A program made the translations under genes and the position numbers. A stretch of DNA of 64,000 nucleotides. Source: Bedellia somnulentella. Taxonomy: Eukaryota; Arthropoda; Insecta; Lepidoptera; Bedelliidae. The stretch spans positions 16,945,213 to 17,009,212 of the forward strand of contig OY755183.1 in NCBI GenBank assembly GCA_963576735.1, in the 5' to 3' direction. The notes under the pieces are model-generated. The model was not told the DNA's origin. It was given only the letters and a program-made list of their open reading frames with translations, and ran no database searches. This document shows positions 1-14,500 of the stretch, in pieces; within the stretch, counting starts at the first letter, position 1; each line of letters starts with the position of its first letter.

Positions 1-2253
1 TTGAATCTGTGTAAGCTTTCATGAAATATTAGAAAGGTGATGTTAAAAATGGAATAGTTGGCAATTAAAACTGCAACAGTCATAATTCTAAACATTAATA
101 TTCTCGAAAATTTCAAGGAGTTTACAAAACTCACAGGGCACCAATCTGGTATTCATTTTTAAGTCAGAGATTGTGCAATACCCGCTAATAAGACATGTTC
201 GAAGTTAATTTGTATCCTCAAATATTTTAGGCAACAACTGATGTACAGGTCAAGCTATATTTTCCAAATAATCACAATGACAATAAATTCATGTGTCTGC
301 GCTATTGTAAACGAATGCTAAGGGTGAACCCGGATCTTTTGAGTACGTGCATTGTGTTGTAAATCCGAAATTAAGTCTTGCTTGACCAATAATTATTTAT
401 CTGGGGTTCTGACTGCGGAAATTTTACAACTTGCAACACTTTGGACGTCCTCAAGAGATCCGTATCCATACCCACCCAGCAATCACAGAAAAAAAAAACC
501 CATCGCCGAAGTGCGTTTGATAGTCAACAACTTAATTATTTATCTTAATAAACTTAGAATCAGCAATGTGGGTTATTGGTTACAGGGAATCTTTATCAAG
601 TCATCACACTTATGGTTACATTATTCGTGTTAGAAAAACATCAATTGGTTTCCAACACACTTTTTGGTCATTTCAAACAATAGCTACTTAGTTTGTTTCT
701 TATCCACACGCATCAGTCTTAACTTGATGAATCACAAATATTATTGCTGGAACGAATTTTATAACTTCATATTTAATATACAAAGGTATGTCTATCAAAA
801 ATTACATAAAATATTACTTAAATGAACTCTGTATTATTTTACGTGTAAGTCGGCTTTTATTTTCCATTTTTCTTTCATCGTGCAGGAATATAATATACTA
901 AACGTTTTTATTTAATTTTAAGATCTTAAGGTTTTTTTTTTATTTTATCTTCGTAATAAGATGTATGATTATTGTAACAACAGACACGCCTTTGTATATT
1001 GTAGAAACAAAGTTATGTGTTATGTAGAATTATTAAATCAACTTACTACATATTTCTATAAATTTCTATGCGTTTCATTTGAAACCAACATATTTCTATT
1101 GCATCTAAAGACTAAGGTCAACCATCTTTAATATTTGATTCCTAATTGTAGTACCGTACAGTATTTATTACACTATATGACTACGAACTACAAATAAATT
1201 ATCTTAGTTTACTTTACATTTAAATTACTTCTAGCTACTGACAAAATATTGTAACTAATTAAATAAAATATATGTGTATTCGTAAGTGCTTGGTAATTAT
1301 TGTAATATTTTTTTAAGGTTTTTTTTATGTGTGCAATACAAACAAATTAATAAAAATTCGGATTATTGGTTGCTAATAGAACTTCTAAAATTGTTTTTAT
1401 TGAACTCTAGATATTTGACGTAATTTAATTAAATACCAAGTTACCTTCTTAATAAAAGCAATTAAACATAAATATCAAGAAATTTATTTTAATGAATGCC
1501 AAAAAAAATATAAAATAAAGTATAAAATCAAAACTAATAAAAAGGTGGTTCGGTTAGTTCCCAAACTAAGTGGGTTATCCAGCAACAGTATATAAAATAG
1601 GTGAAGGAAACAATTATTACGTATATAAAAAAAAGTTCCACTAAACAAAATTATATTAATTATATATATTTGGTAACTGCAGCAAAAAAAACTGGTGTTC
1701 AAGCAACAACATTTGTTGGACAAAGATATTATAATTAGGAATGATTGAGCAGTAAAGTGGATAAATACCTATGACTAGTTTTCTTATATAATAATATTCG
1801 TATATAATCGTAGTGTATATATACAATAGTGTAAATCCGATAATATCTTATCAAATATAGTAACGTATTGCTCTGGAAATATTTATACAAAAAGTGTACA
1901 ATTTATTCAATAACACCAAACCAACTAAAAATCGCAAAAAATATAAAAGCGTCGCAGTAACTTAGTTTTTTAAGTTCTAGAATTAGATTATTTCTCGAAA
2001 TGATATTTAGTATTTATATTTAGGTGTTTGACTTCATTCTTAAAGTAGTGCCCGATGAAATGTTGTTAGATCTCATCTTAACCTAGTCATTTGATACTGG
2101 CTACCCCTATGGGCATTAATGGGGTGAGAATAATAATAAAGTAAGAATACCAACACGAGAAATACATCTAATTCAACTGAGCATTCTCACATCACACACA
2201 CACAATAACATCATCAAAAAAGACAAATTACACAACCATCACATAATTTTAAT
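1..2253. other. AT-rich sequence downstream of the receptor gene
   Basis: No exon-like open frame with splice signals was found. The part next to the stop codon should be 3' UTR. A minus-strand AATAAA at 1902-1907 is a possible polyadenylation signal about 350 bases after the stop. The rest is unstructured AT-rich sequence. Confidence 0.5.
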
Positions 2254-2509
2254 TCAATCTGAATTGTCTTGTCCAACACCAGAATTTAACGTTCTATCTT
2301 CACCTAAAAATGTCGTATCGTATCGTTTCTGCCGTGCAATTTTAGGTCTTGCTGCACTCAGTAAAGGTGCTGAAATAGCGTGGCTGGGAACTCCCTTACG
2401 GGACTGTAGTAGGGGTGATGTTACACTGGAAGATTCGTCTCCCTCGTCATCGGAGAGTGCTGGGTAGCTTTCCTTCATTTTGAGGCTGCGCTCTAGACGT
2501 CTCAGAAAC
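2254..2509 (-). CDS. Receptor exon u (C-terminus and stop)
   Basis: Residues 1667-1751 and TGA. Begins FLRRLERSLKMKESYPAL, has an acidic SDDEGDESSS stretch, and ends GVGQDNSD. Acceptor CTCCGCAG|GTTTC. A TAA just upstream in the same frame rules out a longer exon. Confidence 0.9.
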
Positions 2510-5500
2510 CTGCGGAGTTACAAAACATCTACTCTGTATTATTATATAGAATACTAGCAGACCGAATGCTGTGTAGTGCTAGAATAGCACTACCCCATTT
2601 CTTCCGGTGGGTGTACGTAAGAGGCGACTAACGGTATGGGGCTTTTAAAGGATTTTTGGGTGATGCGGTTGGAGACCCATCATCAACAACCTTTATCTCA
2701 CCATCTTTTCCCCACTCAACTTTCCAAACGTGGCTGAGGAATTTCTAATTCCTTAGCTCAGACTATCCCCATCTAGGGATTTATAGCCGTGAGTATATGT
2801 ATGAATGTATGTACTAGCAGACCGCTTTGCAGGGGTATTACAAGTAATAAAAGAAGTGGCCTAACTTACTCCTTATTACATCAACTGACTGCCAGTAAAA
2901 GTCCCGTGAAAATCAGCTCTGCTATTTTAGATATTCGCCGGAACAATAGACAAAAAATAAAAAAAAATATGTATGTAAGTTCATATGCGTGTAGTAAAGT
3001 TTTTAAAATATTAAAAACAGACATCCCAATTTTAGTTATTTGTATAGAATAAAGCATTGATGTAGGTTATTCAAGATATTAACTTTCTTGATTTATATCA
3101 ATTAATGTTTAATTCTAAAATCTATTCCACTGATAGCAAATGTTGTTCCAGTTTCACTTGAAAAGGTAAATTTTTGATTAAAGTAATGTATGTAACCAAA
3201 AATATTTTCGCAGTTATGTCGAAAAAATAAATAATAAGAGAAACAATGCACCATACAACGAAGTTCGTAGGAAGTTTTTCGAACACACGAAGGGTACCCA
3301 TTTTGGGCGTAAGGATCGATCAAAATTGCGCAAACATAACACTTCTTGTATGGAAGACCATTTAAATAATTATATTACTCCTTATGTCCTTATGTATTTG
3401 TTGTCATAGAGGCGAGGCATACAAAGTTTTTGTTTTTAATTTTTATTATATATAGGCTTTCATTTATTTTCTCATATAAAATTATTTATGAACTGTTTAT
3501 TACGTTATCTTACTACTTTATTTCATAATTGTGTAAAATGTTATAGATTATAAATATTATTTTGTTAAATTTGTAAAAATCTCACAAAGCAAGTCATGCT
3601 GTGTACACAGTTAAGGTACTTTAACTGAAGTTTTATGTTTATGAGATGCCATTATATATATTAATGTAATTGTACTGTTTGTGTGCCTTAAAATTAAATA
3701 AAGTAATATATTGTCCGTGTAATTTTTTAAGTAAAGTTAATACTGCACCTTATTTGATTACTGATTGTCCTTAGTTTGTTGACTTTCAAAGGTCGTCTTG
3801 AATCTTCAGTCAAATCTAGACTTGATGATATTTTCGATGATGTGTCCTGTCGAGAGGCATTTATCAATATTTGATAGTGAAAGTATACAATTTTTGTGAG
3901 TTTATCCACGTCAACCCTTTTTATATCATTATTTAAATGTTTTTGTTCATGAAAACGTCATGTAGAAGTACCTCATGGAGGTAGGGAATGCAAACACTAC
4001 TTAAAAGTGTAAAAGAAACAAAGGATAGAAGAATTTCGCACTGGCAGCCATTGACACTGTAGCTCAATTGGCAGAGCGACGGGGGCGTATACCCGCGGCC
4101 GCGGGTTCGATTCCCGCCTGGGTCGAAATTTTTCTTTCCTTTATTTACCCTTTATTTATTAGTCCTTTTTATCTCTTTAAGACTATTGTCATTTGATGCA
4201 GTAGTATATTTTCATGAATGCTTTTATGACAAATCACCTAGATAAATAAAATTTAAACCGAATTATGATTAAATCAATTCTATAGATAAAAATCTATAGT
4301 TAAATTGAGAAGTGAAATTTACGAAAAAAACACCCAGTTTTGACTTCAAAAGTCAAATAATAGTAATTTTTAAGATAATTTAATGCTAGAAAACAAACAT
4401 TCTGAGTGAATATATCTTGAAAATGAGAAAATACATATAATTGGATCATTTACATTTTTAGGGGAAGAACAATTCTCTCAGAGTGACTTGAATTTGCATT
4501 TTTTTTACTAGCCTCAGTTTGGTTCAAGTTATCTTGAGAGAATACATAGAAACTTTTTTTTACGTTATATAACTATACTATTAAAATCTCTTTTACTCTT
4601 CCTCTAAATCATCATTGACAAGTTCAGACTGCTCTAATCAAAAGATCGGTTGACTTATAGTAAGGCATGCATAACAGCATTAACTACTTATGGCTTCAGT
4701 TTTTTAGAAGAGACTAGATAAATAATGAATTCCTAAATACGTCTTTGAAGATACAATAAAGATGACTTAAGATGATAGAAATATTTTTGAAAAACTTCAG
4801 TCATTATCATGCAATGAATGAAAAGCCAATTGCTATTTACTGTCTGTATCTACCATTTTATAGTTATTTATTGAACGGATTATATTGACAATTTGTTTAT
4901 TCTCAATTATCCTTATTGAAACTGTTCCAACCCAAGAATGGACAAGTAAAATTCCAATTATAAAAATAAAGTAAAGATTTTTGTATTGAAAATACCGTTT
5001 CAACAACAAAAGTCTTAAAAGGAAAACCTGATGGAAATTTCAAGTCAAAGAACACATAAATCTGATATAAATTAATATGATATTGTACGAGTAAAACTGT
5101 AAAATTATCACGATAATTTCTCTGTTTTCTGTGAAGACAAAAATTGTGGTCAGTTTTGTTTTTAAGGAATTTGTTTAATACAACTTGGGTTGGCGATTAA
5201 CTTTCTATAATCCGTCCAAAGTTCTACTTCAATATAACTTGAAATCCGTAAGCCTAATCTACCATAGAACGATATACTCGTATTTATAATGCATGTCGAT
5301 CCGACCAAGACAATCACCTCAGAACTCCTACATTTTTGCCTCTTCAGCGGTTTCCGTAAACGGGCACTTTCCGATGACTGAAAATAACGTATTACTTGAC
5401 GATGTAAATCTTATATCCTATAAATGTGATGATTTTTGAAATTGTAATTGGATATTATAATTTGCGATTTTATTTTTTCCAAACTTACTTCAAAAGTGGC

Positions 5501-8500
5501 CAAGAATTCTTGGGATCTTCATTTTTGGCTGTATCATTTCATAAATATAGAGTAGCTGTGTAAGGTATGCGTTTTTTCATTCCTCTTTGTAATTTTTAAC
5601 CATCAATTAGTATTTTTTTCTAATCTTACTATAAAAAATTGCTAACTTCTTATCAAATAGCATCATCAAATTGATCTAACCTGCATTTCCAAATCAGAAG
5701 TCATCCGAAATTCTTTGGCAGAAGCGACAGAGGCGATAGAAGCAGCTGACACCGAGTCTTCAGATGATGAAGATGTAGCGAGAGCTTGCATTTGTAATCG
5801 TGATTTCCGACGACCTACCTTGCGTTTGCAATATGATGAGTCTTTCAAACCAGGCACCTGGAATTCAAGGAGTTGATAATCTTATATGTATGCAATTATT
5901 AAATCGTTTTGCTTGTTATATATATGTTTAACTATAAAAACAAGCTCAATGAGCAGAACACCTGCCTATCATCAGGCATAGATTAAAATCACGGGTCGAG
6001 CTTACACCAATTTGTCTTTTCTAAAGTCATACGTGTTGTTAACAGTGAGGAAAAACATCGTGAGAAAAACCCACATGACTTAGTTGTACTTAGTCATGTG
6101 ACAGTGTTTTAGCACACAATGACAAATGGGTTACACCATGTATTTCCAATGGGATGGAAGAAGTATGCCCAAATGAGATGGGAAAGGAACCGATCTAGGC
6201 CTGATTATTGATTAGTATCCTTTTCTTGCTACATTAGAGCGGCAGTTCTCTTTCTGCTGAACTATAAAGGTAAGATTTACAATACTTTTCTAGTAGCATC
6301 TGCCAATAGACTTACTTCTAACAAATTGTGCATCGAATGTGGCATATGCGGCAAAGAAGATTTTGTGGACCCTGATACATCCTGCGACGAGGTTTTTACA
6401 GACTTTCTATCTTTTTTCTTCCCTACTTTTCTCCCAACTATGCTTTTACTACCTCTGACGCCGTCCGATGTAGGAAAGTCGTACATCCCATCGGAATCTG
6501 TATGAGGCATATGTTTTCCATAAAGATTTTTTGTAAATCTTTCTAATCCCGTTTTATCACTTAATGGGCTGTCACTTCTCGAACTAACAGGACTCAAAGG
6601 TTTTATGCATTCAACATTCGGTGGCTTCAAACAAGTTTTTTCATCTAATCCTCTCTCAACACTTATACATTTTACTATCGAACATTTTGTTACTCCACTG
6701 GGAGGAATTAAATTTTGCTTCACTTCCAAAACATCTTTCATAACAGATTCCATTTCTTTAGCACTTGTCGGTATATCATCAACTCTTTCATCAGTGCCTA
6801 TGCCTTCGTCATTAGATTCTAATAATGGATCATCTGATAAAGTTTCAGAGTCTGATCGACCTCTCCTTCGTTCCTTCACGTTATCGCTGGTAGCTGCGGG
6901 ACTGGAATTAGTTTTAACTAGCGGTCTCCTTCTAGATTGAAAACATGATGGACCTCCACCAGAACCAGGGTCATCCATTTCCGATGGGCATAAGGGATTG
7001 CTAGAGCCACATCTTGATGGTCCAGGACTTGCCATCGAACTGTAGCCGGAAGATGAAAGATTTGATTCCGAAGGTGCTCTATCTCCTCTTGCAGACATTG
7101 AGAACGGGCTCAAATAACACATGTTTGATGCTGAAGGTGGCGGTCGTGGAGATAACGGTTCATCTGATTCTTCACTTGCGTTATAAGTTATTGTTATTAA
7201 GGGAGGTGGATGTAGCTCCAAATGTGGTGGAGTTCTTCTGGGCGGTGGAGATCCAGGAGATGGTCTTTCTATGGTAAGTGTTGGCACGCAAAGAACTGGT
7301 GGCGCAGGTGACGGTGTTGACATTTCTCTTTCAGAGTCTTGACTTTGGGTTAAACTTGGTGTCGGTGAGTCTGACACCTGGGTAGATGGCGTTGGAGTAT
7401 CCATATTCGCGAATGGTTGGGTAAGCTGAAAACAAACATGTGAATATAATAATGTACAGGTTCGAAAGTTTAATGAATTAAGGTTAGACTGATCAAATAT
7501 AAATAAATTATCTCGTAAACCAATTTGTGACATTCATTTCATTGCGCCAAAATTTAGATTATATTCTCGCCGCAGTTAGTTTTTCTATTAATTGACAGGT
7601 TTATGCTTCATATGATAGTTAACTGGGCGATTTACAAAATTAACGTATTGCACTTGGTTGGGTATTTGTGTGAAAACGCTGTATAAAAAGGATGCTTATT
7701 TCCGCTATACATAGATATCAGAGTTGTTGGAGGCCTCCCAATGAGTACTCCAAGGACAGTCATATTATAAAAATATGCTGTTTCTTTTAGAATCAACATG
7801 GCTTAATCTCAATTATAACATAGTTTTCGATTTTCATAATCATTTCCTTACAGAACTGATTGAGTTTTTTTGATCTGAAGCTCTTATTGCCGTAATTATG
7901 TATGTAACAATACTCGTATTATTATATTTTTATGTTACAAGTTACAAAAAACTTAGGTAAAATATAAGTACTTAAAAACTTAGCTTTTTAAAATATATCT
8001 ATAAGTGTTTATAGATGTTTATTAAGTGTTTTGAATAAAATACCTTCAACTTTAAAGAAGAGGTTGGCCTCTCATATTTTTCCATCCTTATTTCGTCCAG
8101 TTCATCTTCACTTGGCGAAGCGAAGGTGGTTGTAGATTCACTTTTGACATCCGATTCTCTTCTGACTCTGGGCATTCTAGGCGAAGGTAAAGGAGTGGGC
8201 AGTGGTGTAGGTAAAGGTGTCGGCAGTTCACGTATAGGCGATAAACATTTATTTATCGAACTAGGTACTTCCAGAAGAATAGATGGCGGATGTAGCAGGT
8301 TACATCCTGACGTAACAGATTTCTGAGCAGTAAGTGGGTCAACTACCTGAAAATGCATTATTAAATTTTAAAGAAGATATTCAAAGTTTTTATTAAAAAT
8401 ATAATGAATTCACCACTAACCTGAATTTCAATTGTATTATAAGGTCTCGCTATGGGAGAATCTGGAGCTAAAGAAGGCACTAGGGAAGAAGCAATGGATA

Positions 8501-11500
8501 TATCATCACCATCGACGGTATCATCTTGAGGCGATGACGCGCTTGGTGTACTTGAAGCTGATATTCCGCCCGATGATGCACGTGATGCCATTATGGCAGA
8601 CGATGATGAAAAATTACGGAACATTGCTAAGATTGAGTCAGCACTAGAAATTTTGGGCGTTCTGCAAACAAACAACAATATTTAAACTTAGTAATCAGAG
8701 TAAAAGTAGATTTGCTTTAAAATTCACAACCTAAATCCAAGTGCCATGATTGGATCGAGTTTTTGAGTTGATCGAATGAGAATCATTGATCTCCATGGAC
8801 ACCAGTTTGTAAAAGATAATGAATGGTGATCTCTAAAATGTACTTATTTATCTGGGGCAACGGAATAGCATTATTTTAAAACTGCGGTATCAAATCATTC
8901 TTACCTATATTTTTTTAGACTTGCATGGGCTAATGTAAAATCTAAACTTGACAATGAATCGCTTCCTTGATTACTTGATGTGCTATGAGGCGATCTTACT
9001 TCTACAGCCGGAGATGGTGGAGTACTTGATGCTTTTATTTTTATTCCTCTATGAGATATAACTGCCATTGGTATCGCAATAGTATTGGCCATATCTACTT
9101 CAGAACTAGAACTCATTTCTGCTGAAACCTTGTTGAGCAAACGCGCAAAAGTAACTTTCTTTTCTAGTTTTGGGTCAGCCATATGTCTCATTGAAGGGGA
9201 AGTAGAAGGTGAGGTATCTTCACTAGCAAAGGAGGTTTCCCTATTTTCAGAAAATTCCATAAATGATGGTGCACTTTCTGCTGCATTCAAAGTTTTTTTT
9301 TCTGACATTTGAATAAGTTCCTCCATGGTAATTTTTTTCGAATGTTCATTTGCAGGAGCTGGGCTAATTAGTTGTTGCAAAATTTGTTTCTTTTCCGCGG
9401 CGTTTTTCTTTGTAGGTGTTGAATTGTTTCTTTTTTTCCTAGGTGATGGCGTACCTAAAATAGTATTTGGTTATTTAAGAGTTCTTTGAAATTTATTATA
9501 TATTTTGGGCTACAAAAGCAGTGTTTTGTGAAGTATCTGCGGTCTAATAAAGCAGTTGCTACTCTAATATACGTATTGCTGTTTTTAAGAATGCATTAGA
9601 ACTTAAAGCTGTGTAAATACATAATATTTGAAGAACTTTGGAAAGAAGATATAGACTAATAACTTTCTTCAACTTAAAGCAGTTGTAAAAGATATTTTAA
9701 AGAAATAATGATATACAAGTAATTTCATGCTGAATTAACTACTTAATTTTATATAAAACAGTTGGACGATCTAGGAAGGTGCTAACGAAGGAAGGAGCAG
9801 TTCTGTCAGAAGAGATTTAAGATGTGCTTGAAGTATCAATAGTGCTGACAAAGTCTTTTATTTATGCAAAATTTTAGAGCATTCCACAGTGAACATAAAG
9901 TGTATTTAAATTAAACTCGCACTTCGCAGCGTTATAAAGAAATGAATAAAATTATAATTTTAGATATAGTCGGGGGCACAGATATATTTACACTGCAGTG
10001 TACACGTAAAATACTACCTCTCGATATGCGAAAATTTATTTAAACGTAACGCCGCAGTATAAGTAATATTCTTTGTTCTCGACTTTAAATCATGATATGT
10101 ATTTATGTAGGTAATTGACGTAACTTAAACTAACTTAATTGAAATAACGTGTTTTAGCAGAATAGAAGAGGAAAGCTGTTATAGCTGGAGGAAATGTTGT
10201 AATTTTCACAATATTTTAATACATATACTCACGCCATAAATCCCTAGAAAGGGCAGCCAGAGCTAAGGGATTAGAAATTCCTCAGCCACTTTTCGAAAGT
10301 TGAATGGGGAAAAGATGGTTGAAAAAAGGTAGTTGGTGATGTGTCTCCATCCGCATCGCCCACAAAACCCTTAAAAGCCCCAATACCGTTAGTCGCCTCT
10401 TACGTACACCCACCGGAAGAAATGGGGTAGTGCTATTCTAAGCCGAACCTACACAGCACTTATAATATTTATTTTAACATTTTTGTTTTAATTGCAAAAC
10501 AATAACAGTCTTTCTCAATTAGTGCATACTAGAAATAAAAACATGATATATGTTTGTAAGAATGATATAATGCAAAATTCAAGTTGTGCTAAGGGACACA
10601 AATATGGTGAGCGTGTTGATTTAATGGGCTGATATTTGTCATATAATCGAGACCGTTCAAAGTGATNNNNNNNNNNNNNNNNNNNNNNNNNNNNNNNNNN
10701 NNNNNNNNNNNNNNNNNNNNNNNNNNNNNNNNNNNNNNNNNNNNNNNNNNNNNNNNNNNNNNNNNNNNNNNNNNNNNNNNNNNNNNNNNNNNNNNNNNNN
10801 NNNNNNNNNNNNNNNNNNNNNNNNNNNNNNNNNNNNNNNNNNNNNNNNNNNNNNNNNNNNNNNNNNAAAACGTAGCTTCAAACGGCAGTATCTAGTGCAG
10901 ATACTACTAGCGTTAGTAATCCCCAACTGCACCGTAGCCCTGACAATAGCTACAATTGTGAAGGATTCATGATTTGCTAAATTAATAATGCGATTTGGTT
11001 GTTTTGCTAACTACCTACTGAGAGTCCTCTTTATGATATCTACCCTAAATGATTTATAGAAACTGGTCTAATTTTATTCTAAATCTAATTAAATGGATTC
11101 TAAACGTCTAAATCTGATTTATGACGTATTTTTCTAACTGCTGCTATTATATGAGGCTATTGATGTATAACGATTATGATTCTACCTAATTTCTGACCTA
11201 AATGAAAATTTCTAAATGGTATAGTAACTATCGGTCACTAAAGGTCTATCTCATGATTGTTTGTAAATTAATCAAATGATGGCACCAAGTCTCTACGTGT
11301 CCTAATGACAAAGGAACAGTTTCAGACCTGGTCAGAGATGTTTCCTCCGGAGGGCTGGCTCCTTCTGCGGCACCACGGCATACCCCTTAGCCGCTGCCCC
11401 CGCACACAAATCAACACGAATCCAGAAACATGCCATACATCAAAGCTATTAACAGCAAGTCAAGCTAAATGAATCTTACTGTATATTCATGAGAGTTTGG

Positions 11501-14500
11501 TTGATTCATTTCAAACAAGGGTATGATTTCTAAATGATACGACTATTGATGATGACGTTGAATTAAACCTCTTAGAAACTATTTATTTAGCATTTTAAGA
11601 ACGACGCACAATGATTTAGGAATAAACGAATTAAATAAGAAATAGTAATAGATTTTTCAGATAGATGTGTCAATGATGTACTAATGTTTCTGGACTCGCT
11701 TTAAATGTTAGGAATAATTTTAAAAACGATTATTTATCAAAAATCAAAAGTATAAAAAATATTCAAAAAGTTACTAACATTGATTATCAAAATTAACAGC
11801 AAATTTTTAATCGATAGCTTGCTACTTCAAAATTTGTTTCTGCGCTCATTGAATGAAAACAAGCTTTGATGTTTTTTATGCTTCAGCTAAAAAGCTTTCA
11901 GCAGATGTCAAAAATACTATACGTATTAAAGTAAACTTACGTCGTGCGCATCTGTCAGCCTCTTCCGCGAGTAATTTCTCCAGTTTTTCAGGAAAGTGTC
12001 TCTTGGCGCACCAAACGAGCCCGATCACGCCGAGCATTACGAACACAGCTATGAGACCCAACCAAAACGGCTCCTGCAACATTCTGGTGCCCAGACCAAC
12101 TATTTTGGGTGTTGGATTGGGAATTTCACATCTGTGGATTGAAAACAAACAGCATAACAAATACGTGTTGCACACAACGTTCTCAGATTTCCAAAAAGAA
12201 AACTTAATGCATAGTAGTTTTACATTCGGAAATAATAAATAAATAATGAAAACAATAATTTTGGAATTCTGGACTTAACAGAATTAACTCGAACCTTTTC
12301 CCTTTCCACGATGGGTTGCATTGACACAGAAACGATCCATCTTTCTCCAAACAAGCACCCCTATTGTTACACGGTCTGGACGCACACGGCCGTATCTTCT
12401 CATTGCACTTCCTTCCTTTCCAGCCGCTGCTACAAGAGCACTCGAACGCCTCACCTCCTTGGCGTTGCGTCGATAAAGAACAATTCCCAAACACGCACGG
12501 CGATCTATCGCAGGCAGTCAGAAGACAAAATGCACCTGCAAAAAGTACTTAATGTCTAGTTTTGGGCAGCCGATAAATAAATGCATTTTTAGAATCGGTA
12601 TTGTAGTATAACTATATCTGGTTCAAGGCATCACAAAAGAAAATACTAATGTAACTATATAATAAAATATTAAACAGGAAGTTTTTGGAAATGGTTTGAA
12701 GACAAATCTTACCTGTATAGTAACCAGTACATTGACATGCGTTCTTCGTGTCATCACCGAGACAAATTCCATTGTGATGACACGGATTAGGATAGCAGGA
12801 TTCAAGATTTGTTTCATCAGACAGGAGCAGAAGTTTACTGTGGTATTCAGGGTCTATAAATATTATAAAAGTAAATTATGGTTCTTTCTTTAAATACATC
12901 AAGCGTTAACATGAGTATTTTGTGAACACCTTAACCTAAAAAGCTATATTAAATATTATGTATATAAATCTAACTCTTCATTTGATTAAATAAATACGTT
13001 ATTCAGCCGATTATACTCGAAGGAATAACTTAAACTGTAGCACTCTTTATTATGATAATAGGTTAAGAGTATAAGAATAATATTGTAGTTTCATTATAAG
13101 GTCTCACATTTGTCTTTTCTAAAGACATATGTGTGGTTAATTTATCATGGTTGTTAACGGTGAGGGAAAACATCGTGAGGAAACCCACATGGCTGAGTTG
13201 TACTTAGTCATGTGACAGTGTATTCGTACAAAACGGCGATAGGCCTGCCCCCTATCACGTGAGTACACTATCCATGCAAAACGAGGGTACTCTGAACACC
13301 AGGTGACAAAGTCACTTGATGTTCAGAAGTATTAGTACCTCTGCCAACCCCTTCGAGGATATTCGGCGTGAACGTTTATGTTTATGTTCATTATAAGGTC
13401 AAACTCAACGATCACATCGTATATCGGCAAAACGGTGGTGCGTGAGTACACTGTCCACGCCATGGAGTATGGTCCACGCAAAACGTGGGTACTCTTCACA
13501 TCTTGGGACATTTATGTCACCTGGTGTTTAGAAGTTTTCAAGAGTAACTACTTACAAAAAACTTTTCATTAAAACAAATAGAAACATACCTTTATTTACT
13601 ACTATAGCAGCATCCATATGTATGCCTTTATCCCCGCTATGCTGGGTTAGTATCAAAGAGTTCAAATATGAATGTATGACTAGAGGAACAGATGGTTCTA
13701 ATTTTCTCTTCTGTCGGGCTATTTCACAGAGGATCCATTCTGTACCGTTGTAATCCGTATAACTGTCCTTTACCTGAATAACATAAATTGTTAGGAAAAT
13801 AATAATGGTTCTGAAAATTTAAATGAATCTTTAACTACATCTGTCCGACTATTATTCTAATAAACCAGCGTTTTAATAAATTACCGACAAAAAAACCCAA
13901 AACATACCGAAAAAAAAAAATAAGAAACACCTAAGAACAGGATCAAATTACATTTTAACTTACAAATATATTTAATTTCGAATAATAAAACTAAACTTCC
14001 GAATAAAATACTGAACCTCCAACAAGTTTATCCGTTGGGGGGGTTGGGGGTTCTAAAGCCCCCTGCAGGTGAAGAAAAGTTAGGTTCCCTTTAACTAGGT
14101 TAGGTTAGGTTATGTATAAAACGAGCGAGCGAAGCGCAGCGAAACGCAGCGAAGCGAGCATCTTAAATGCATAATCCCTATGAAACATGTAGTGTAATTT
14201 ATTATTAACTTGTAGGCAAATAAAGGTAAAAATTACAAAGCATTGTTATCAGTAGAGCATAATTTTACTTGGTAGAAAAGTATTGTGGCAATAAACAGAC
14301 ATATTAATTTTTCGAAGATTTAAGTATGTCATTCGGTCGTTTCGTCATTTTTACTCGGACAAAAGTAGTTGGAAATTTAGTATTTTAGGCAGTAAATTTA
14401 ATATTTTTTGTGAGGACAATTTTTATTTTACTATCGGAGCTTTTATTACTACCCAAATTGTTAATGGTCCTTCATTGCCAGAAAATTTTGCAAATTCTTT

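Noticed and set aside
4054..4126. tRNA gene
   Set aside because: The A and B boxes are good, but the same segment recurs in repeat copies at 16.9, 62.5 and 63.9 kb with shared flanks, and the anticodon arm has no normal seven-base loop.
6605..7277. Plus-strand open frames over the long tail exon
   Set aside because: Antisense shadows of the Ser/Pro-rich exon r.
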